Source of the DNA: Streptomyces sp. CNQ-509
GTDB taxonomy: Bacteria; Actinomycetota; Actinomycetes; Streptomycetales; Streptomycetaceae
Direction of reading: 5' to 3'
Length of the DNA stretch: 64,000 nt
Assembly: GCF_001011035.1 (NCBI RefSeq)
Contig: NZ_CP011492.1
Span: 62,001-126,000 of the forward strand
Below are positions 19,833 through 27,166 of this stretch, in pieces. Positions within the stretch are counted from its first letter, which is position 1. The number at the start of each line of letters is the position of its first letter. The notes beneath the pieces are model-generated. The model was given only the letters and a program-made list of their open reading frames with translations. It was not told the DNA's origin and did not search any database. The translations under genes and the position numbers were made by a program.

Positions 19833-20789
19833 GTGCCCGTCACGGTCAAGGAGCCCGCGGCCGCTGCCGGTCCCGGGCCCGGCGGGCGGAAGACCGGGCC
19901 GCAGCGCCGCCGCCGTCGCGGCGGTCTGGCCCGGCTCGGCCCGCTGCCCTGGATTGCCCCCGCCATCGTGCTGATCGTCGTGGTGGTGCTGTGGCCCATC
20001 TACGAACTGATCCGCACCTCGTTCCTCAACGTCAGCATCAGCGGCTTCGTCCGCGGCTCGGCCGGCACCGAGAAGTACCGCCGGCTCTTCGACGAGTCCG
20101 GCTTTTCCAGCGTGCTGACGATGACAGTGGTATGGACCGTCGCCGTCGTCGGCGTCACCATGCTCCTCTCCCTGGGCCTGGCCCAGCTCTTCAACAAACC
20201 CTTCCCCGGCCGCACCCTCACCCGCTGGGCGCTCATCGCACCGTGGGCCGCCTCGGTGCTGATGACCGCCATCGGCTTTCGCTGGATGCTCGACCAGACC
20301 GCCGGCGTGCTGAACACCCTGATGACCGACCTCGGCCTCATCGACGGACCCAAAGACTGGCTGGGGGACCCCGCGACCGCCTGGCCGTGGATGATGTTCG
20401 TCGCCGTCTTCGTCTCCCTGCCCTTCACCACCTACACCCTCCTGGCCGGCCTGCAGACCATTCCCCATGAGGTGTACGAGGCCGCCCGCATCGACGGCGC
20501 CAACTCCCGCCAGACCTACTGGCGCGTGACCGTCCCGCTGCTGCGGCCCGCGTTCCTCGTCGGCTTCGTCATCAACCTCATCAACGTCTTCAACTCCTTC
20601 CCCGTCATCTGGGCCATGACCAAAGGCGGACCCGGCAGCGACACCGCCACGACCACGGTCTTCATGTACCAGCTCAAAGACACCGACATCGGCGAGTCCG
20701 CCGCCATGTCCGTCGTCAACTTCGCCATGGTCGTCGCACTCGTCCTGATCTTCCTCAAGGTCAGCCGCTGGAACAAGGAGGACGCATGA
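19833..20789 (+). CDS. ABC sugar transporter permease (MalF-type)
   Basis: 318-aa inner-membrane permease with about six helices and the cytoplasmic coupling loop EAARIDGANSRQTYWRVTVP (EAA motif) near residues 215-235. The N-terminus is basic and proline-rich before the first helix APAIVLIVVVVLWPIYEL. GTG at 19833 follows AAGGAG by seven bases; longer alternatives lack a binding site. It is 207 bases after the binding-protein gene and overlaps the next permease gene by ATGA. Confidence 0.93.
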   Translation: MPVTVKEPAAAAGPGPGGRKTGPQRRRRRGGLARLGPLPWIAPAIVLIVVVVLWPIYELIRTSFLNVSISGFVRGSAGTEKYRRLFDESGFSSVLTMTVVWTVAVVGVTMLLSLGLAQLFNKPFPGRTLTRWALIAPWAASVLMTAIGFRWMLDQTAGVLNTLMTDLGLIDGPKDWLGDPATAWPWMMFVAVFVSLPFTTYTLLAGLQTIPHEVYEAARIDGANSRQTYWRVTVPLLRPAFLVGFVINLINVFNSFPVIWAMTKGGPGSDTATTTVFMYQLKDTDIGESAAMSVVNFAMVVALVLIFLKVSRWNKEDA

Positions 20790-21718
20790 CCCTCCCCGCG
20801 CCCTCACACACCCCCGAAAACGACCCCGTCACCAAACAAGCCGGCGGCAACAAGAAGACAGGCAACAACCACAGCGGCGGCAAGAGCGCCGCCAAGCGCA
20901 GGAAGTACGGCCCCCGCACCCTGGTCACCGCCGCGAGCGCCTGGATGCTCGCGGTCATCTTCATCGCACCGTACCTGGAGATGATCATCACCGCGCTGCG
21001 GCCCGCGGACGAACTCCGCGACCGCACCTACCTGCCCACCTCCTTCGAGTGGAACAACCTCACCGACGTGTGGAAGGAATCCACCCTCGGCGACAACCTC
21101 CAGGTCACCCTCCTCATCGCAGGCGGCGCCACCCTCCTCGTCCTGCTGGTATCCCTGCCCGCCGCCTACTACACCGCCCGCGTGCGCTACCGCGGCCGCA
21201 AAGCATTCCTCCTGCTGGTCCTCGTCACCCAGATGTTCCAGCCGACCGCGCTCCTCATCGGCCTCTACCGCGAGTTCCACCAGCTCGACATGCTCAACTC
21301 CACCTGGACACTCATCCTGGCCAACGGCGCCTTCAACCTCGCCTTCGCCATCTGGATCCTCACCGCCTACATCTCCTCCATCCCCGCAGAACTGGAGGAA
21401 GCCGCGATGGTCGACGGCACCGGACGCTTCGGCGCACTCTTCCGGGTCACCCTCCCCCTGGCCATGCCCGGCGTGGTCACCGCCCTCATCTTCACATTCA
21501 TCTCCACCTGGAACGAATTCGTGATGGGCCTCACCCTCATGACCGAACCGGAGAAACAACCCCTGACCGTCGGCATCAACAACTTCATCGGCAACTACAC
21601 CGTCGAATGGAACTACCTCTTCGCCGCCTCCGTCGTCGCCATCATCCCCGTCGTCGTCCTCTTCGCCTTCATCGAACGACACGTCGTCTCCGGACTCACA
21701 GCCGGATCAGTGAAATAA
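20786..21718 (+). CDS. ABC sugar transporter permease (MalG-type)
   Basis: 310-aa second permease of the CUT1 importer. It has six predicted helices and the EAA loop EEAAMVDGTGRFGALFRVTL. The N-terminal 45 residues are Lys/Asn/Gly-rich and probably cytoplasmic. Start by ATGA overlap with the first permease, with AAGGAGG upstream. The downstream secreted hexosaminidase gene begins 109 bases later on the same strand and may be co-transcribed. Confidence 0.93.
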   Translation: MTLPAPSHTPENDPVTKQAGGNKKTGNNHSGGKSAAKRRKYGPRTLVTAASAWMLAVIFIAPYLEMIITALRPADELRDRTYLPTSFEWNNLTDVWKESTLGDNLQVTLLIAGGATLLVLLVSLPAAYYTARVRYRGRKAFLLLVLVTQMFQPTALLIGLYREFHQLDMLNSTWTLILANGAFNLAFAIWILTAYISSIPAELEEAAMVDGTGRFGALFRVTLPLAMPGVVTALIFTFISTWNEFVMGLTLMTEPEKQPLTVGINNFIGNYTVEWNYLFAASVVAIIPVVVLFAFIERHVVSGLTAGSVK

Positions 21719-21827
21719 GACAGACGGCGGGCGAGACCGAATTCTCCTTTCCTGCCGCTCGACACCTTGGCACTCGTCCGGGTGAGTTCCTCACCAACCT
21801 CCGTGTCAGATGGGGTGAATTGCAACC

Positions 21828-24047
21828 ATGCGTCGTTCGCTGCCAGTACTCATAGCGGTCCTCGTTGCCCTCTTCGGCTCCCTCCTCGCCCCGGCGGCGG
21901 CTGCTCCCGCTCCCGGCCCGCTCGCCGACGGCGGCCCGCCGCCGGTGGTGCCCCGGCCGTCACTGTGGGAGGACCTCGGCGGCACCGTCGACCTGACCTC
22001 CCGCTCGCGCATCCTGCTCGATCCGGGCTCCCGCGCCCGTACGACGACCGAAGCCGGCCGCCAGGAGTTGCCAGGCCCTGCCCGGCAGACGGGGCAGAGC
22101 CTGGCCGAGCAGGTGCAGGCCGACATCCGGTCGGTCACCGGACTGCGGCTCACCATCAGCAGCGGGCACGTGAAGCCCCGGCCCGGCGACATCCACCTCC
22201 GGCTCACCGACGACGCCGAACTCGGTGCCGAGGGCTACCGCCTGGACAGCTCGAGCGCGATCAGCATCGAGGCGGCCTCCACCCATGGTCTGTTCTACGG
22301 CACCCGCACCCTGCTGCAGACGCTGCGCGCCGACTCGTCCCACCGCGCCGTGCCGCGTGCCCGCAGCACCGACGTGCCCACGCAGCAGGTGCGCATGGTC
22401 CAGCTCGATGCCGGTCGCAAGTACTGGGAGATGGACTACCTGGAGAACCTCATCCGGCGCATGGGTGACATGAAGCTCAACACCCTCTTTCTGCAACTGT
22501 CGGATTCCGAGGGATTCCGCCTCTACAGCCCGAAGTTCCCCGGACTCGCCGAGCGCAAGTACAGCTACAGCCGCGCCGACATCGAGCGGCTGAAGGCACT
22601 GGCCGCCCGCCAGCACGTCCAGATCATGCCGGGCATCGACGTGCCGGGCCACGCGACCGTGATCAGCGAGGCGTTCGGCATCGGCTTCGGCTCGGGCGCG
22701 AACCCGTGCACAGGCGCGCACACACACTCCCACCTCACCCCGGACTGGATCATCGACATCACCGACCGGGACGCGGTCGAGGTGACCAAGAGGCTCGTAG
22801 CCGAGTTCACCGACTGGTTCGACGCCCCGCTGTTCAGCATCGGCGCCGACGAACTGCCCGGGCAGCTCGCCGAGTGCCCGCGGGTGAAGCGCCACCTCGC
22901 CGAGGACCCGGACGTCAGCACCCTCGGGGACCTGCTCAACGGCTACATCAACACCCTCGACGACGTGGTGACCGCCCACGGCAAGCGGACCGCCATCTAC
23001 AACGGCACCGAGCACCTGGCAGCGCCGCAGCAGCAGGTCCACTCCCCCGTGGTCTTCCTCACCTGGGAAGGGACCGGCACCGACCCGGTCATTCCGGGCC
23101 ACGACGAGATCGCCATCGGCCCCTTCTACGTGACGCCGAACAATTACCACAACCTCTACCCCGACGAGCGGTGGATGTACGAGCGGTGGGTGCCGAACAC
23201 CGCGGACGACATGCTCGGCTCCGGCCTGATGAACTGGGCCGACTACAACTTCTGGGCCGAGGACCGGTACTTCGAGCAGGTCATGGCCGCACCCCGGGCG
23301 CTCCTCGCGGACCGGGCCTGGAACGGCTCCGCCGTCCCCGACACGCTCGCCGGATTCCGGGCCCGGACGGCCGCGCTCGGCGACCCGCCCGGCATCACCA
23401 CCGAGCCGCAGCCGCCCCGGACGGACGACGGCCACCCCAGCCACCACTGGACTTTCGACGCCGCCTCGTACCCGGCCGGCTGGACCTATGCCAGCAGCCC
23501 GCCCCACACGATCATGGCCGAAGACGTCGCCGGCGACCTGCCCGGCACCACGTACATCATCAACAACCCGACGCTCGTCGAGGACGGAGTACGCGGCCAG
23601 GCGTTCCGCTTCGACCACAACCGGGACGGGGTGGGCTTCGGCGGCACCGACATCGCAGCGCCCTGGACCGCCTCCGCATGGGTCAAACTCACCGCGACCA
23701 CGAGCGACCAGGTGCTGCTCAGCTCCCGCACCGGCGCCTTGAAGCTGCAGCAATACGGCAGCGGCAAGGTGGGCTTCACCCGCTTCGGCGACGCCGACCA
23801 CAGCTTCGGCTACACCGTGCCGCTGAACCGCTGGGTCCACCTGACCTGGGTGGCGGAGCCGGACCGCACCACGCTCTACGCCGACGGCGAACCCGTCGGT
23901 GCCGTGAACGCCTCGATCCCCCTCCCCCTGCGCTCCATCGGCACGCCCAGCGCCAGCCTCCGCGGTGACCTCGACGAACTCGTCACCTGGGACGAGGCGC
24001 TGACGCCCGCACAGGTGCAGCAGCGCTACGCCGCATACGGGCGCTGA
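21828..24047 (+). CDS. Secreted GH20 hexosaminidase with C-terminal LamG-like domain
   Basis: 739-aa secreted glycoside hydrolase. A signal peptide (residues 1 to about 27, ending PAAAAPAP) is followed by a GH20b domain and the GH20 barrel. The catalytic Asp-Glu pair lies in FSIGADELPG near residue 340, a variant of the usual HxGGDE. A concanavalin-like LamG domain occupies about residues 545-737 (FRFDHNRDGVGFGG, WVHLTWVAEPDRTTLYADGE). GH20 plus LamG recalls lacto-N-biosidases, so an activity releasing a disaccharide is possible as well as simple beta-N-acetylhexosaminidase. Substrate-assisted catalysis on an N-acetylated sugar is expected for the family. A strong terminator follows. Confidence 0.88.
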   Translation: MRRSLPVLIAVLVALFGSLLAPAAAAPAPGPLADGGPPPVVPRPSLWEDLGGTVDLTSRSRILLDPGSRARTTTEAGRQELPGPARQTGQSLAEQVQADIRSVTGLRLTISSGHVKPRPGDIHLRLTDDAELGAEGYRLDSSSAISIEAASTHGLFYGTRTLLQTLRADSSHRAVPRARSTDVPTQQVRMVQLDAGRKYWEMDYLENLIRRMGDMKLNTLFLQLSDSEGFRLYSPKFPGLAERKYSYSRADIERLKALAARQHVQIMPGIDVPGHATVISEAFGIGFGSGANPCTGAHTHSHLTPDWIIDITDRDAVEVTKRLVAEFTDWFDAPLFSIGADELPGQLAECPRVKRHLAEDPDVSTLGDLLNGYINTLDDVVTAHGKRTAIYNGTEHLAAPQQQVHSPVVFLTWEGTGTDPVIPGHDEIAIGPFYVTPNNYHNLYPDERWMYERWVPNTADDMLGSGLMNWADYNFWAEDRYFEQVMAAPRALLADRAWNGSAVPDTLAGFRARTAALGDPPGITTEPQPPRTDDGHPSHHWTFDAASYPAGWTYASSPPHTIMAEDVAGDLPGTTYIINNPTLVEDGVRGQAFRFDHNRDGVGFGGTDIAAPWTASAWVKLTATTSDQVLLSSRTGALKLQQYGSGKVGFTRFGDADHSFGYTVPLNRWVHLTWVAEPDRTTLYADGEPVGAVNASIPLPLRSIGTPSASLRGDLDELVTWDEALTPAQVQQRYAAYGR

Positions 24048-24143
24048 CCAGCCGACGGGCACCTCGAACGAACCGTTCTCCTGGCTGCGGCCACGGCACC
24101 TCAGAACACTGAAGGGAGCCTCGCCAGGGCGTAGGAGCCGCGG

Positions 24144-24181
24144 CCGGCCTGGCGGAGCACCCTGACGCTCCGCCAGGCCGG
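24144..24181 (+). terminator. Strong intrinsic-type terminator after the GH20 gene
   Basis: Perfect 15-bp arms (CCGGCCTGGCGGAGC and its complement) enclose an 8-nt loop, 97 bases after the stop codon. It ends transcription from the importer/GH20 unit, so the GH109 gene should have its own promoter. Confidence 0.75.
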
Positions 24182-24251
24182 GCGTTTCCCGTGACCGCGC
24201 GCGCCAGCAGGCCCGGCGTGGGCGGCCGGCGCGGAGTACCGCCATCGGGCT

Positions 24252-24277
24252 GCGCACGTGCGCGGGCACGCGCGTGC
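24252..24277. repeat. Two adjacent 12-bp alternating purine-pyrimidine palindromes
   Basis: GCGCACGTGCGC (24252-24263) and GCACGCGCGTGC (24266-24277) are each perfect palindromes. Together with their flanks they form almost 32 bases of alternating purine-pyrimidine sequence, broken once. They could be regulator sites or a Z-DNA-prone element upstream of the GH109 gene. Confidence 0.5.
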
Positions 24278-24446
24278 GCGCAGGAGGTCGTTGACTGCAG
24301 GCGCCGGGTCGGTCCCGCAGATGCCCTAACGCCGTGCGCTTTGCTTGAAGTTGCTTGAAAGAAGCAGCTTTCGCGCACATCTTGACATGTCGTTCCGCCT
24401 CCGGGAGATTCTTGGGCACAGCGACGTCCAAGCCGGGGAGCAACGC

Positions 24447-25877
24447 ATGCAAGAAGCATCGGGAGTCTCAAGACGCGCAGTACTGGGAGGAGCGGCGGCC
24501 ACTGGAGCCATGGCCGCGCTGGGAACTGCGGGCACCGCGAGGGCCGCAGAAACGGCCGGAACAGCCGGGACGCCCGGCCGGCCCGCGGGGCAGACCTCGA
24601 TGGTGAAGCAGCCCTTCGACGTGTACCCGACCGTGCGGGTCGGGGTGATCGGAATCGGCAACCGCGGCAGCGGGATGGCCAACGGGTGGGCTGCAGTACC
24701 CGGTTGCGTGGTGCGCGCGGTCTGCGATGTGCGGGCCCCACGCGCGAAGGCCAAGGCCGACCAGCTCGCGGCGGACGGCAAGCCGCGGCCCCTGGAGTTC
24801 GGCGGTTCGCCGGATGCGTACAAGGAGATGCTCAAGCGCGACGATATCGACCTCGTCTACATAGCCACCCCCTGGGAGTTCCACTACGAGCAGGGCAAAG
24901 CCGCGTTGCTCGCCGGCAAGCACGTGCTGGTCGAGTTGCCCATCGCCACCGAGCTGGACCAACTGTGGGACCTGGTCAACACCTCGGAGCGGACCCGTCG
25001 TCATCTGCTGCTCGCGGAGAACGTCTCCTACGGCCGCAACGAACTGGCGATGCTGCGCATGGCCCACGACGGCGCCTTCGGCGACATCACCAACGGCCAC
25101 GGTGGCTACCTTCACGACCTGCGTGAACTGCTCTTCTCCCCCACGTACTACACCGACTCGTGGCGGCGGCTGTGGCACACGCGCTCGATCGCCTCCTTCT
25201 ACCCGATGCACGGCCTGGCCCCCATCGCGGCCGCGATGGACATCAACCGCGGGGACCGGATGGTCACCCTGCGCGCCACCGCCACCGAGCCCAAGGGACT
25301 GGCCGACTACCGAGCCCGGTTCGTGCCCGAGGGGCACCCGGCGTGGAAGGAGACGTACGTCAACGGTGATCTCGTCACCTGCTTGATCGACACCGCCGAC
25401 GGCCGCATCATCCGGGCCGAGCACGACGTCAGCTCGCCTCGGCCCTACAGCAGGATCAACACGATCGCCGGCAGCCGCGGCATCTTCGAGGACTACGCCG
25501 GTCCGGCTCCGACCGGTGGCCGGATCTACATCGAGCCCGACCACGGCGGGCATTCCTGGCGGGACTTCAAGACCTACCGTGACGAGTACGACCACTGGCT
25601 GTGGAAGAAGATCGGCGACGACGCCGCCAACAACGGCGGGCACGGCGGCATGGACTATGTGCTGCAGTGGCGCACGGTCCAGTGCATGCGTGCCGGCCTG
25701 GTACCGGACATGGACGTGTACGACGCAGCGGTGTGGTGCTCACCGGTGCCGCTCAGCGTGATGTCGCTGGAGGACAAGGGGCGTCCGGTCCAGGTGCCTG
25801 ACTTCACCCGCGGATCCTGGGTGAACATCCGTCTCGGTCTCGACACGCGCGAGTCGGACATGCCGCCGGTGGCTTGA
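24447..25877 (+). CDS. GH109-like NAD-dependent glycosidase (Gfo/Idh/MocA family), Tat-exported
   Basis: 476-aa protein with a twin-arginine signal (SRRAVLGGAAATGAMAAL, residues 8-25) and a Rossmann fold with GVIGIGNRGSG near residue 66. The closest recognisable family is GH109, alpha-N-acetylgalactosaminidases that use bound NAD and an oxidation-elimination mechanism. Typical stretches are YIATPWEFHYEQGKAAL, GKHVLVELPIAT and GHGGMDYVLQWRTVQCMR. ATG at 24447 follows GGGGAG by six bases. Export in folded form with its cofactor explains the Tat signal. It sits in an amino-sugar glycan locus, in line with action on GalNAc. Other oxidoreductase functions remain possible. Confidence 0.82.
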   Translation: MQEASGVSRRAVLGGAAATGAMAALGTAGTARAAETAGTAGTPGRPAGQTSMVKQPFDVYPTVRVGVIGIGNRGSGMANGWAAVPGCVVRAVCDVRAPRAKAKADQLAADGKPRPLEFGGSPDAYKEMLKRDDIDLVYIATPWEFHYEQGKAALLAGKHVLVELPIATELDQLWDLVNTSERTRRHLLLAENVSYGRNELAMLRMAHDGAFGDITNGHGGYLHDLRELLFSPTYYTDSWRRLWHTRSIASFYPMHGLAPIAAAMDINRGDRMVTLRATATEPKGLADYRARFVPEGHPAWKETYVNGDLVTCLIDTADGRIIRAEHDVSSPRPYSRINTIAGSRGIFEDYAGPAPTGGRIYIEPDHGGHSWRDFKTYRDEYDHWLWKKIGDDAANNGGHGGMDYVLQWRTVQCMRAGLVPDMDVYDAAVWCSPVPLSVMSLEDKGRPVQVPDFTRGSWVNIRLGLDTRESDMPPVA

Positions 25878-25965
25878 GCAGGGCTCACCCACGTCGTCCC
25901 GGACCACCTCCACCCAACCTCAGGCCGCCCATCGGCCCAGTCTCCCCGGAGGAGAGGAAACGCTC

Positions 25966-26964
25966 ATGCCGATCGAGCCATCCCGCGCCGCCCTGTCCCG
26001 AAGATCCTTCGCCGTGGCCGGCGCGGGGGCCGTGCTGCTGCCCGCGACCGTCCTCGCGGCCACGGCCCGCGCCGCCGCCGCGCAGACCGAGATCACCGTC
26101 TCTCCCATCGACCTCGACGGACCGGCCGTCACCACCGTCACCGTCACCGTCCGCAACACCGCTCCCCAGCGACTGCGGGACCTGCGCGTGAGCTTCTCCG
26201 GGCCGGCCGGCTGGGTGGTGGAGCCGGAGGTACGGACCGTCAAGAGCGGCATCGCCCCCAACGCCCACGCCACCGTGACCTTCGAACTGCTGGTCCCGGC
26301 ACCGAGCTCCGGCTTCCAACTGCTCAACTTCACCGCGACCGCGCTGTACGAAGGCGGCGACGGCCTCGCCCGCGCGACCGTCACTCGTACGGAGCGGCGG
26401 GGCGAGCCGCTGCCCACGCTCGCGGCGGCCTACAACAACGTCGGCATCACCGATGAATCGAACACCGCGCCGGGCGACTTCGACGGCGGCGGCAACAGCT
26501 TCTCCGCCCAGAAGCTCGCCGACGTGGGCCTGAGCCCGGGCGCGTCCGTCACCGCTCTGGGCGCCGAGCTGACCTGGCCGGACGTGCCGCCGGGGGCCAA
26601 GGACAACGTGTCCAGCGGCGGCCAGGCGATCTCCCTCAGCGGCTCCGGGAGCAAGCTGGTCTTCCTCGGCTCGGGGGTCGGCAACAACGCGGTGGGCACC
26701 GCCCGGGTCTTCTACACCGACGGCACGAGCAGCAGCGGCAGCTTCGGCTTCCCCAACTGGTCGTTCCAGAACGTCACCGACCACGGCGCGACCCAGATTG
26801 CCGCGTCGAACGGACGAAACCGTCAGGACGGGTACGGCAACGCGGGCGTCACCTACAGCATCTTCGCCCATTCCGTGCCGCTCCAGGCGGGCAAGACAGT
26901 GGATTTGGTGGTGTTGCCGGGGCAGGGCGGCATCCACATCTTCGCCATGGCCATCGCGCCCTGA
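25966..26964 (+). CDS. Tat-secreted NEW3-domain protein, probable carbohydrate-binding accessory protein
   Basis: 332-aa secreted protein with a twin-arginine signal (LSRRSFAVAGAGAVLLPATV). An NPCBM-associated NEW3-type beta domain (about residues 42-150, TVTVRNTAPQRLRDL) precedes a C-terminal beta domain beginning AAYNNVGITDESNTAPGDFD. The latter occurs at the ends of many Streptomyces glycosidases. No catalytic domain is visible, so it is probably a substrate-binding or scaffolding partner of the neighbouring GH109 and GH20 enzymes. ATG at 25966 is preceded by GGAGGAGAGG. The gap to the GH109 gene is 88 bases and it may share its transcript. A terminator follows. Confidence 0.72.
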   Translation: MPIEPSRAALSRRSFAVAGAGAVLLPATVLAATARAAAAQTEITVSPIDLDGPAVTTVTVTVRNTAPQRLRDLRVSFSGPAGWVVEPEVRTVKSGIAPNAHATVTFELLVPAPSSGFQLLNFTATALYEGGDGLARATVTRTERRGEPLPTLAAAYNNVGITDESNTAPGDFDGGGNSFSAQKLADVGLSPGASVTALGAELTWPDVPPGAKDNVSSGGQAISLSGSGSKLVFLGSGVGNNAVGTARVFYTDGTSSSGSFGFPNWSFQNVTDHGATQIAASNGRNRQDGYGNAGVTYSIFAHSVPLQAGKTVDLVVLPGQGGIHIFAMAIAP

Positions 26965-27006
26965 AGGACCACGAGCAGCATCCGCACCATCGCTGAAGCC
27001 GGACTT

Positions 27007-27034
27007 GTCCTGTCCGCCAATCGGTGGACAGGAC
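27007..27034 (+). terminator. Terminator after the NEW3-domain gene
   Basis: GTCCTGTCCGCC and GGTGGACAGGAC form a 12-bp stem with one G-T pair around the loop AATC, 42 bases past the stop. Confidence 0.7.
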
Positions 27035-27166
27035 GGTCCGGGCCTCTTCCTCCGCCACTCTCCGGTTCAGCGCCACCGCAGGGCGTCTTCCAGCGCTTGA
27101 AATACAAGAAGTACGCACTCTCTGTGCGTGATCGCGCACTTACCTGTCCATCGATAGGGAGTTCCC

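Larger units (their letters stand above)
24048..24446. other. Intergenic region between the GH20 and GH109 genes
   Basis: About 400 bases with no gene. It holds the terminator at 24144-24181, two adjacent 12-bp palindromes at 24252-24277 and, near 24336-24365, a direct repeat of TTGCTTGAA followed by TGCTTGAAAGAAGCA, a small inverted repeat that could be an operator for the downstream gene. Confidence 0.5.

Noticed and set aside
21960..24452. An 830-codon frame opposite the GH20-LamG gene
   Set aside because: Antisense shadow of a clearly real gene; no conserved motif or binding site.
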